A stretch of DNA of 64,000 nucleotides from NCBI RefSeq assembly GCF_036013525.1, contig NZ_CP107853.1:10602001-10666000 (forward strand). The letters run 5' to 3'. Shown in pieces: positions 19,704-26,597 of the stretch. Source of the DNA: Nonomuraea sp. NBC_00507 (GTDB lineage Bacteria; Actinomycetota; Actinomycetes; Streptosporangiales; Streptosporangiaceae). The notes under the pieces are model-generated. The model did no database searches and was not told the DNA's origin. It worked only from the letters and a program-made list of their open reading frames with translations. The position numbers and the translations under genes are program-made. How positions within the stretch are numbered: the stretch's first letter is position 1; each line of letters begins with the position of its first letter.

Positions 19704-20129
19704 TACTCTCCGTTCGCGCTGTCCCATACCGCGTCGTGAAAACTCAATGACGCGGTGATGGCGATCAGCCGGAGAATATCTGCCACCATATAACGTCAGA
19801 AACGAGTCAACATAACATTCAGGTCACTCACAATAGATCGCAAGAGGTCGTGTGATGCACCAAAAAAGCGGCCTGCACCTGCGGAAACACCGGCAATTCA
19901 GGGGCTTCTTTGCCGCTTCGGTAAGCGGTAGTGTCACAAAACCCGGACAATAATTGACGATTGACCGGCGTGATCCACATCATTGTGTAGCGCCTTAGAA
20001 TCGGGGCTTTCTTGTCCCTCGGCCGATTCGCGGGGGTCCTCGACCCGTCGCCGCGACGGCCCACAGTTCGCGCGAGACGCCGGCGCGGCCCACGCCCCGG
20101 TCTCGAGGCCACCCGGGACAACGTATCGC

Positions 20130-20142
20130 TTCATCTGATGAA
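20130..20142. promoter_or_regulatory. GntR operator, copy 1
   Basis: TTCATCTGATGAA is a perfect palindrome (TTCATC-T-GATGAA). An identical copy starts 21 bases downstream, two helical turns away, so both would face the same side of the DNA. They lie 32-65 bases upstream of the FadR/GntR-family gene, the likely binder. Confidence 0.75.
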
Positions 20143-20150
20143 ATTTCAGC

Positions 20151-20163
20151 TTCATCTGATGAA
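20151..20163. promoter_or_regulatory. GntR operator, copy 2
   Basis: Second exact copy of TTCATCTGATGAA. The pair, spaced 21 bases centre to centre, suggests cooperative binding by two dimers of the adjacent regulator and overlaps the expected -35 region of its promoter. Confidence 0.75.
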
Positions 20164-20194
20164 GGGCTAGGAAAAATCCGGCTCCCGAGCTAAC

Positions 20195-20920
20195 GTGCGG
20201 GACGTGGCAACTGATCCTCAGCGGGACGCCGCCCGGCACGTCCAGGTGGTCCAGGCCCTCGGCACCCGCATCGTCGGCGGTTCTCTTCCCCCTGGCACGT
20301 CCATCCCCGTCGAAGAGCATCTCGTCGGCGAGCTGGGCGTGGGCCGGTCGGCGGTGCGGGAGGGCGTCAAGGTCCTGGCCGGCAAGGGCCTGCTGGAGAC
20401 CAGGAGGAGCGCGGGCACCCGGGTGCGCCCCCGCGCGTCCTGGAACCTGCTCGACGCCGACGTGCTGAGCTGGCGGTTCGAGCCGGAGCCGCGACCCGAG
20501 GACATCCGGGTGCTGGCCGACCTCCGCGTGGCGCTGGAGCCGGGCGCGGCCAGGGTGGCGGCCGAGCGGGCCGACGCGAGCGCGGTGCGGCGCGTCGACG
20601 AGGCCCTGGCCGCCCTCTACGCCACCGCCGACGACCCCGAGCCGTTCATCGAAGCCGACCTGGCCTTCCACAAGGCGGTGTTCGCCGCGGCGGACAACGA
20701 CCTGCTGCTCTACATCTACGACATGATCAGCATCGCCCTGCGGTCCGTGCGCCAGGTGCACACCCGCTCGGTGGCGCACAACAAGGAGACGCTGCCCGGC
20801 CACGAGCGGGTGGCGGTGGCGATCAGGCGCCGTCACCACCGCAAGGCCGAGGAGGCCATGCGCGAAGTGGTCGAGGTCGCCCGCGCCGACGCCGAGCAGC
20901 ACATCCGCCTCTGTTGCTAG
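20195..20920 (+). CDS. FadR/GntR-family (FCD-domain) transcriptional regulator
   Basis: A 241-residue regulator: an N-terminal GntR winged helix (GTSIPVEEHLVGELGVGRSAVREGVKVLAGKGLLETRRSAGTRVRPR) and an all-helical FCD effector domain with its metal-binding histidines and acidic residues (DLAFHKAVFAAADN, HTRSVAHNKETLPGHERVAVAI). FCD domains usually bind sugar acids or other carboxylates. No ribosome site is visible; the GTG at 20195 or one at 20204 could start it, and TAACGT seven bases before 20204 could be a -10 of a leaderless message. It heads the CoA-dependent operon and likely controls it. Confidence 0.9.
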   Translation: MRDVATDPQRDAARHVQVVQALGTRIVGGSLPPGTSIPVEEHLVGELGVGRSAVREGVKVLAGKGLLETRRSAGTRVRPRASWNLLDADVLSWRFEPEPRPEDIRVLADLRVALEPGAARVAAERADASAVRRVDEALAALYATADDPEPFIEADLAFHKAVFAAADNDLLLYIYDMISIALRSVRQVHTRSVAHNKETLPGHERVAVAIRRRHHRKAEEAMREVVEVARADAEQHIRLCC

Positions 20921-20930
20921 GAGCCCTCAT

Positions 20931-21695
20931 TTGGACGTCCTCCTCGACGTCGACGGCCCGGTGGCCGTCGTCACCCTCAACAGACCCGCCAAACTCAACG
21001 CCATCACCCCCGGCATGGCCGCCGCGCTGCGTGCCTGCCTGGACCGGATCGACGCCGACCCGGCCCTGCGGGTGGCCGTGCTCACGGGCGCGGGCGACCG
21101 CTCGTTCTGCGTGGGCAGCGACATCCGGGAGCTGGACGCGTACGACACGCCGTGGGAGTTCCGCAACCGCGGCGACTACGGCGACGCGGTCCGGGCCCTG
21201 CGTAAGCCGATCGTCGCGGCCGTCAACGGCTACGCCTACGGCGGCGGCCTGGAGCTGGCCCTGGCCTGCGACATCCGGCTGGCCGCCGGCACGGCGACGT
21301 TCGCCGCGCCCGAGATCAAGCTCGGCTGGATCGGCGGCAGCGGCCAGTCCGCGTTGCTGGCCCACTCGGTCGGCCCGGGCAACGCGGCCACCATGCTGCT
21401 GACCGGCGACCCCATCGACGCCGCCCGCGCCCTGGCGTGGGGGCTGGTCACCGACGTGCTCCCGCGCGAGGAGCTGCTGCCCGCCGCCGTCGAGCTCGCC
21501 GGGAGGATCGCGGCACGACCCCCGATCGCCGCGCAGACTGCCAAGGCCAACCTGAAGGCCGCCTACTCGATGCCGCTCGACCAGGCCATCCAGTACGAGC
21601 GCGACCTGCAGACCGTCTGCTTCGCCACCGCCGACGCCGCCGAGGGCCGGGCCGCGTTCGCCGCCCGCCGCGAGCCCGTCTTCGAGGGGCGTTGA
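20931..21695 (+). CDS. enoyl-CoA hydratase/isomerase family protein
   Basis: A 254-residue crotonase-fold enzyme. The CoA-binding/oxyanion segments are present (SFCVGSDIRELDAY and NGYAYGGGLELALACDIRLAA), and PEIKLGWIGGSGQSALL carries the family's second catalytic glutamate position. The start is TTG at 20931 with TAGGAG seven bases upstream. It should hydrate, dehydrate or isomerise an acyl-CoA made by the CoA-transferase encoded next, with which it overlaps by one base. The pairing recalls CaiD-CaiB of carnitine metabolism, but the surrounding sugar genes argue for a different acid substrate. Confidence 0.9.
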   Translation: MDVLLDVDGPVAVVTLNRPAKLNAITPGMAAALRACLDRIDADPALRVAVLTGAGDRSFCVGSDIRELDAYDTPWEFRNRGDYGDAVRALRKPIVAAVNGYAYGGGLELALACDIRLAAGTATFAAPEIKLGWIGGSGQSALLAHSVGPGNAATMLLTGDPIDAARALAWGLVTDVLPREELLPAAVELAGRIAARPPIAAQTAKANLKAAYSMPLDQAIQYERDLQTVCFATADAAEGRAAFAARREPVFEGR

Positions 21696-22873
21696 TGGGC
21701 GCGCTCGACGGCTACCGCGTCATCGACCTGTCCATCGCGATGGCGGGACCGCTGGCCGCCATGCGGCTGGGAGATCTGGGCGCGGACGTGGTCAAGGTGG
21801 AGCCGGTGACCGGCGAGTGGCAGCGGCACGCCCCCGCGGGCGGCGCCACGGGCAACCGGGTCAACGCCTCGTTCCTGTCGCTCAACCGCAACAAGCGCAG
21901 CCTCGCCGTCGACCTGAAGTCCGAGGAGGGCCGCGAGATCGTGCACCGGCTGGCCGCGACGGGCGACGTGTTCCTGCAGAACTACCGGCCCGGGGTGGCC
22001 GAGCGGCTCGGCATGGACTACGAGACGATCAGCGCCGTCAACCCCGCCATCATCTATGTCTCCATGTCGGGATACGGGGAGAGCGGTCCCTACGTGTCGA
22101 GGCCGGGGCAGGACATCCTGCTGCAGGCCATGAGCGGGGCCATGTTCAGCACGGGCCGCGACGGCGACCCGCCCGCGCCCGCCGGGACGTACGCGATCGA
22201 CGCCGTCACCGCCTACAGCGCGTTCGAGGGCGCGCTGGCCGCGCTGCTGCACCGCGAGCGCACCGGCGAGGGCCAGCGGGTGAGCGTCAACATGCTGGAC
22301 GCGGCCATCGCCGTGCAGATGCAGGAGCTGTCGATCTTCACGGTCGGCAAGGTGCCGCAGCGGCGCGGGCGCGAGCCGCACGGCCACACCTACATTCGCG
22401 CGCCGTACGGCGTGTTCGCCACCAAGGACGGTTACCTCGCGCTCGGCATGCCCAGGCTCGACGTGCTGGCGGTCGCGCTCGATCTGCCCGAGGTGGCCGG
22501 AATGGACGGCCACGCCGGGCGCGACGAGATCACCGCGGCCGTGGCTCGCCGCCTGCCGGACCGCACCACGGCCGAGTGGCTGGAGATCTGCGCCCGCCAT
22601 GACCTGTGGGCGGGACCCGTGTACGGCTACGCGGACCTGGTGGCTGATCCGCAGGTGCGGCACAACGGCTCGTTCGTCACCTACGAGCACCGCACCGAGG
22701 GCACGGTCACGACGCCCGGCTTCCCGTACCGCATGAGCGCAGGCCCGCCATCGGTGCGCAGGGGCGCGCCGCTGGTCGGCGAGCACACGCGTGAGCTGCT
22801 CGACGAGCTCGGCTACCCGGCCGAGCGCACGGCCGAGCTGGTGGCGAAGGGTGTCCTGGCGTGCGCGGACTGA
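21695..22873 (+). CDS. CaiB/BaiF-family (class III) CoA-transferase
   Basis: A 392-residue family III CoA-transferase. Recognised features include the N-terminal GYRVIDLSIAMAGPLAAMRLGDLGADVVKVEPVTGE, FLQNYRPGVAERLGMDYETI, VSMSGYGESGPY, and the aspartate in GTYAIDAVTAY expected to form the acyl-enzyme intermediate. It moves CoA between two carboxylic acids in the cytosol. The ATG is fused to the preceding stop (TGATG). Together with the hydratase it implies that a carboxylate, perhaps a sugar acid, is activated to a CoA thioester before dehydration. Confidence 0.92.
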   Translation: MGALDGYRVIDLSIAMAGPLAAMRLGDLGADVVKVEPVTGEWQRHAPAGGATGNRVNASFLSLNRNKRSLAVDLKSEEGREIVHRLAATGDVFLQNYRPGVAERLGMDYETISAVNPAIIYVSMSGYGESGPYVSRPGQDILLQAMSGAMFSTGRDGDPPAPAGTYAIDAVTAYSAFEGALAALLHRERTGEGQRVSVNMLDAAIAVQMQELSIFTVGKVPQRRGREPHGHTYIRAPYGVFATKDGYLALGMPRLDVLAVALDLPEVAGMDGHAGRDEITAAVARRLPDRTTAEWLEICARHDLWAGPVYGYADLVADPQVRHNGSFVTYEHRTEGTVTTPGFPYRMSAGPPSVRRGAPLVGEHTRELLDELGYPAERTAELVAKGVLACAD

Positions 22874-23970
22874 CCTGGGACCATCCGCGCGGGTACGCGC
22901 CGCTGGACGAGCTGACCCGGCTCGACCTGGCAGGACACAACCCGTATGGCGACGTGCCCGAGCCGATCGCGTGGGACCGGCAGCCACTCGAGGGGTTCGA
23001 GTCCGAGCCGATCGCGACGTTGTGCGAGAGGTACGACGTGCTCGTGATCGACCACCCCGGACTTGGCGCGGCCGTGGACGCGCTGGTGCCGATGGAGGAG
23101 CTGTTCGAGCCGGACGAGCTGGCCAGGCTCGAGGCCGGCACGGTCGGCCGCACCTGGGACAGCTACCACCTGGAGGGACGCCAGTGGGCGCTGCCGCTCG
23201 ACGCGGCCACCCAGGTCGCCGCCGCCCGGCCCGGCGTCGAGGCGCCGAGGACCTGGCCGGAGGTGGCGGAGTTCGCCCGGGGCACGCGGATGGCGCTGTG
23301 CCTGGGCGGGCCGCACGCCTTCCTCATGTACTGCGCGCTCTGCTCGGGCGACTTCCTCGACGACAAGGCCGGCACCAGGGCGCTGGAGCTCATGGCCGAG
23401 CTGCTTGCGCTCGCCGACCGGGAGGTGTCGCTGCGCAACCCGATCGGCGTGCTCGACGCCATGGCCGCGGGCGGGCCCGAGTACTGCCCGCTGGTGTACG
23501 GCTACGTCACCTACCCGCTGGCGTTCTCCGACGCGCCCTCCTGGCCGGGACGGCCGCCGGGGAGCGTGCTCGGCGGAACGGGGCTGGCGGTCTCGCGGCG
23601 GCGCGTCGAGACGACCGGCGAGTCCGCCGGCACGGTCGGCCAGTCCGCCGCGGTCGGCCAGTCCGCCGGCACGATCGGCGCGGCCGTCCGCGCGCACCTG
23701 CGCCGGCTGACGTCCGCGCCGGTGCAGGCCGCGCTCTTTCCCGCCACCGGCGGGCAGGCAGCCGCCCGGGCCGTCTGGCAGGCCCAGGGCACCGCACCGT
23801 TCTACCGCGGCACCTCCGCCACGATGGAGGCCGCCTGGGTCAGGCCGCGGTTCCCCGGCTACATCGCCCTGCAGGACAGGTCGTCCGCGCTGCTCCGCGA
23901 CGGGCTGCTCGCCCGCGTGCCGGCTCGCGACCTGCTCGAGAACCTGCGTAAGGAATGGAGGCACGCATGA
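22861..23970 (+). CDS. solute-binding-protein-fold protein without signal peptide
   Basis: A 369-residue protein whose segments (ATLCERYDVLVIDHPGLG, LPLDAATQVAAARPG, APRTWPEVAEFAR, VSLRNPIGVLDAMAAG) resemble family 1 sugar-binding proteins of ABC transporters. It begins directly with the mature-like domain: there is no signal peptide, lipobox or membrane helix, and no transporter gene is nearby. It lies between the CoA-transferase (13-base overlap, GTG start) and the SDR (ATGA overlap). It therefore probably acts in the cytosol as a binding or catalytic partner of the CoA enzymes. Residues ~252-275 are a Gly/Ser/Ala-rich insert built of short repeats (SAGTVGQ, SAAVGQ, SAGTIG). Confidence 0.7.
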   Translation: MRGLTWDHPRGYAPLDELTRLDLAGHNPYGDVPEPIAWDRQPLEGFESEPIATLCERYDVLVIDHPGLGAAVDALVPMEELFEPDELARLEAGTVGRTWDSYHLEGRQWALPLDAATQVAAARPGVEAPRTWPEVAEFARGTRMALCLGGPHAFLMYCALCSGDFLDDKAGTRALELMAELLALADREVSLRNPIGVLDAMAAGGPEYCPLVYGYVTYPLAFSDAPSWPGRPPGSVLGGTGLAVSRRRVETTGESAGTVGQSAAVGQSAGTIGAAVRAHLRRLTSAPVQAALFPATGGQAAARAVWQAQGTAPFYRGTSATMEAAWVRPRFPGYIALQDRSSALLRDGLLARVPARDLLENLRKEWRHA

Positions 23971-24665
23971 CCACGGCGCTCGTCACCGGCGCGGCGGGAG
24001 CGCTCGGCAAGGCGATCGTCCGCCGCCTGACGGCCGACGGCCACCAGGTGGCGGCACTCGACCTCGACGCCGGCGCGCTCGAAGCCGCGCTCAACCTCAA
24101 AGTGGATCTGCGCGACCCGGCCGCCATCGAGGAGGCGTTCGCCGAGACGGCCGCGCGGCTCGGCCCGGTCGGCATCCTCGTCAACAACGCGGCCGTCTAC
24201 CCCAGCAGGCCTTTCCTGGAGGTGCCGCTGGCCGAGTACGACGACGTGCACGCGGTCAACCAGCGCGCCTACTGGCTGGCCGCCCAGCACGCCGCCCGGC
24301 AGATGACCGGAGGCGGCGCGATCGTCAACATCGCCTCGATCACCATGCACGGCGGCTGGTCCGACCTGGCCGCCTACGTCGCCACGAAAGGCGCGGCGGC
24401 CGCGCTGACCAGGGCCCTGGCCCGCGAGCTCGGCCCGCGTGAGATCCGGGTCAACTGCGTGTCGCCGGGCGCGTTCCCCACGGCAGCCGAAGAGATCCAT
24501 CCGGATCCGGAGGCGTACAACCGGTTCGTCCTGGAACGGCAGTCGCTGCAGCGGCGCGGCACCCCGGAGGAGCTGGCCGCCGTGGTGTCGTTCCTCACCG
24601 GCCCGGACGCCTCGTTCGTGACGGGCCAGACCATCGAAGTCAACGGAGGGTGGGTGATGGCATGA
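23967..24665 (+). CDS. short-chain dehydrogenase/reductase (SDR)
   Basis: A 232-residue classical SDR: cofactor motif VTGAAGALGKAI (residues ~5-16), structural NNAAVY, catalytic Ser in NIASITMH and the YVATK active-site pair, then the C-terminal VNGGW typical of the family. The aspartate after strand 2 (ALDLD) favours NAD over NADP. The ATG at 23967 overlaps the preceding stop (ATGA) and is preferred over an upstream in-frame ATG. In this operon it likely oxidises a sugar or hydroxy-acid that the later steps use. Confidence 0.92.
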   Translation: MTTALVTGAAGALGKAIVRRLTADGHQVAALDLDAGALEAALNLKVDLRDPAAIEEAFAETAARLGPVGILVNNAAVYPSRPFLEVPLAEYDDVHAVNQRAYWLAAQHAARQMTGGGAIVNIASITMHGGWSDLAAYVATKGAAAALTRALARELGPREIRVNCVSPGAFPTAAEEIHPDPEAYNRFVLERQSLQRRGTPEELAAVVSFLTGPDASFVTGQTIEVNGGWVMA

Positions 24666-25702
24666 CGCCGGACCGCAAGCGGCTGGCCGAGCTGACCGGA
24701 GACCTGAGCGCGGCCGGCGGGGTCCGGCTGGTGACGCTCGGCGACGGGCTCGAACGCGGCATCAGGACCCTGGAGTTCCGCACCGGCTCAGGCCTGGCGT
24801 TCGACGTGCTGGTCGACCGGTGCATGGACATCGGGCACGCCGAGCACGCCGGGCGGGCGTTCGGCTGGCGCTCCCCCACCGGCTTCCGCCATCCGGGGCT
24901 GCACGAGAACGCCGACGAGGACGGCCTGTCGTGGCTGCGCTCGTTCTCCGGGCTCATCGTCACGGCCGGGCTCGACCACACGCTGTTCGGCGGCGAGGTG
25001 CCCGCCGGCGACTACCGCTACCCGCCGCGCCAGAGCGTGCGGCACGGGCTGCACGGCCGCGTCGGCAACATCCCTGCCCGGCTGACCGGGTACGGCGAGC
25101 GGTGGGAGGACGACCGCTGCGTGCTCTGGGCCGAGGGCGAGGTGCGCCAGGCCGCGGTGTTCGCCGAGAACCTGCGCCTGGTCCGGCGCATCGAGGCGGA
25201 CCTGGGCGGTGACGAGATCAGGCTGGTGGACACGGTCACCAACGCCGGGTTCGAGCCGGCGCCGCACATGTTCCTCTACCACATCAACCTCGGCTGGCCC
25301 CTGCTCGACGAGGGCGCCAGGTTCGAGGCCGACATCCGCGAGACCCTCTGGCAGACCGACAGCGTGGCCGAGCAGAAGGCCGACCACATCACCTTCCCCG
25401 GGCCCGCTCCCGGGTTCGTGGAGCAGGTGTACGAGCACGCGCTGGTCCCCGGCGCCGACGGGACGCACCGGGTGGCGGTGGTCAACGACCGGCTCGGCAT
25501 GAAGGTGAGCGTGGAGTGGCCGGCGGCGGAGTTCCCGTACTTCTTCGAGTGGCTGAACCTGCGCTCCGGCAACTACGCGGTCGGCCTGGAGCCGTCCACC
25601 CACCACGTGTCCGGTGACACGGCGGCCAGACAGGACGGCAGCATGATCTGGCTCGGACCGCTGGAGTCGCGGGTCTACCACACGACCTTCCGCGTCTCCT
25701 AA
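24662..25702 (+). CDS. DUF4432 (aldose-1-epimerase-like) protein
   Basis: A 346-residue cytosolic protein matching the DUF4432 branch of the galactose-mutarotase fold: FDVLVDRCMDIGHAEHAGRAFGWRSPTGFRHP, LIVTAGLDHTLFGG, RHGLHGRVGNIPA, FLYHINLGWPLLDEGA and GLEPSTHH. The conserved histidines of the mutarotase site (LHGR and YHINLG) are present. It likely interconverts or isomerises a sugar or sugar-derived keto form feeding the operon. The ATG at 24662 overlaps the SDR stop (ATGA). It is the last gene of the operon and overlaps the end of the convergent lactonase gene by four bases. Confidence 0.85.
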   Translation: MTPDRKRLAELTGDLSAAGGVRLVTLGDGLERGIRTLEFRTGSGLAFDVLVDRCMDIGHAEHAGRAFGWRSPTGFRHPGLHENADEDGLSWLRSFSGLIVTAGLDHTLFGGEVPAGDYRYPPRQSVRHGLHGRVGNIPARLTGYGERWEDDRCVLWAEGEVRQAAVFAENLRLVRRIEADLGGDEIRLVDTVTNAGFEPAPHMFLYHINLGWPLLDEGARFEADIRETLWQTDSVAEQKADHITFPGPAPGFVEQVYEHALVPGADGTHRVAVVNDRLGMKVSVEWPAAEFPYFFEWLNLRSGNYAVGLEPSTHHVSGDTAARQDGSMIWLGPLESRVYHTTFRVS

Positions 25703-26529
25703 TGCAGGCCGTACGCGCGCCGGGCGGTGCCGGCGAACACCTCGGCGCGCTCACCTCCCGACAGCCCCGCGCACAACTCGTCCGCGGCCTGCGCGACCCG
25801 CTGGTATTCGGCCGCGAGCAGGCACACCGGCCAGTCGGAGCCGAACATCACCCGATCAGGCCCGAACGCCTCCAGCACGACCTCCGCGTACGGCCGCAGG
25901 TCGGACACCCGCCAGGTCGCCCAGTCGGCCTCGGTGACCATGCCGGACAACTTGCAGTAGACGTTGGGGTGCGCGGCGAGCTCTTTGATCCGGCTCCGCC
26001 ACGGCTCCAGCTCCCCGGCCGCGATCGGCGGCTTGGACAGGTGGTCGAGCACGAACGTCAGCCCCGGCATGGCCCTGACCGTGTCGATGGCGGCGGGCAG
26101 CTGGCGCGGCAGCGTCAGCAGATCGTAGGCCAGCCCGGCGGCCTCCACCGCGGCGAGCCCGCGCCGCACGTCGGGCCGGTTGAGCCACTCCGGGTCGGGC
26201 TCGGACTGCACGCCGTGGCGCACGCCCACCAGCCCGCCGGGCAGGGCGGCCAGCGTGTCGGCGGCATCCGGCGCGGTCAGATCGATCCAGCCGACCACGC
26301 CCGCGACCAGGTCGGACACGGCCGCGAGTGCCAGGAACTCGCGAGTCTCGTCAAGATCGGACAGCACCTGCACGAGCACGGTGCGGGTCACCCCGGCCGC
26401 GGCGGCGGGCCCTGCCAGGTCGTCGAGCGTGAACGTGCGCCGGACGGGCGCCATCGGCTCCGGGTCCAGCCAGGTGTGCGGGCGGACGGCGAGGTCCCAG
26501 ACGTGGTGGTGTGCGTCGATGCGATCCAT
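25699..26529 (-). CDS. amidohydrolase 2 family, L-fuconolactonase-like lactonase
   Basis: A 276-residue TIM-barrel metal-dependent hydrolase (amidohydrolase 2). The N-terminal metal motif DAHHHVWD (His7, His9), HGVQSEPDPEWL, FVLDHLSKPPI, YCKLSGMVTEADW and the C-terminal FGSDWPVC with its metal-binding aspartate are all typical of L-fuconolactonase and related sugar lactonases. It should open a sugar lactone to the free acid. It is divergent from the secreted GH95 fucosidase, which would supply the sugar, and convergent with the CoA-dependent operon, which could use the acid. Confidence 0.88.
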   Translation of the reverse strand: MDRIDAHHHVWDLAVRPHTWLDPEPMAPVRRTFTLDDLAGPAAAAGVTRTVLVQVLSDLDETREFLALAAVSDLVAGVVGWIDLTAPDAADTLAALPGGLVGVRHGVQSEPDPEWLNRPDVRRGLAAVEAAGLAYDLLTLPRQLPAAIDTVRAMPGLTFVLDHLSKPPIAAGELEPWRSRIKELAAHPNVYCKLSGMVTEADWATWRVSDLRPYAEVVLEAFGPDRVMFGSDWPVCLLAAEYQRVAQAADELCAGLSGGERAEVFAGTARRAYGLH

Positions 26530-26537
26530 GGGTCAGT

Positions 26538-26551
26538 CGAGCTCCAGCTCG
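26538..26551. promoter_or_regulatory. inverted repeat between lactonase and GH95 genes
   Basis: CGAGCTCCAGCTCG is an inverted repeat (CGAGCT-CC-AGCTCG) in the 68-base divergent gap. It could be an operator for both genes; GC-rich chance repeats are common, so support is weak. Confidence 0.3.
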
Positions 26552-26597
26552 GGCGGGAGATCGTTGGCAGACCGAAACGTAGCAGACAGGAGTACTG

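Larger units (their letters stand above)
19704..20194. other. divergent intergenic region between oppB and the GntR gene
   Basis: This 491-base gap is clearly more AT-rich than its flanks (especially 19740-20000). It must hold the leftward promoter of the opp operon; a minus-strand TTGACT near 19803-19808 is a candidate -35 element, without a well-spaced -10. It also holds the rightward promoter of the GntR-led operon, including the two identical palindromes listed separately. No convincing gene, small RNA or riboswitch was recognised in it. Confidence 0.6.
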
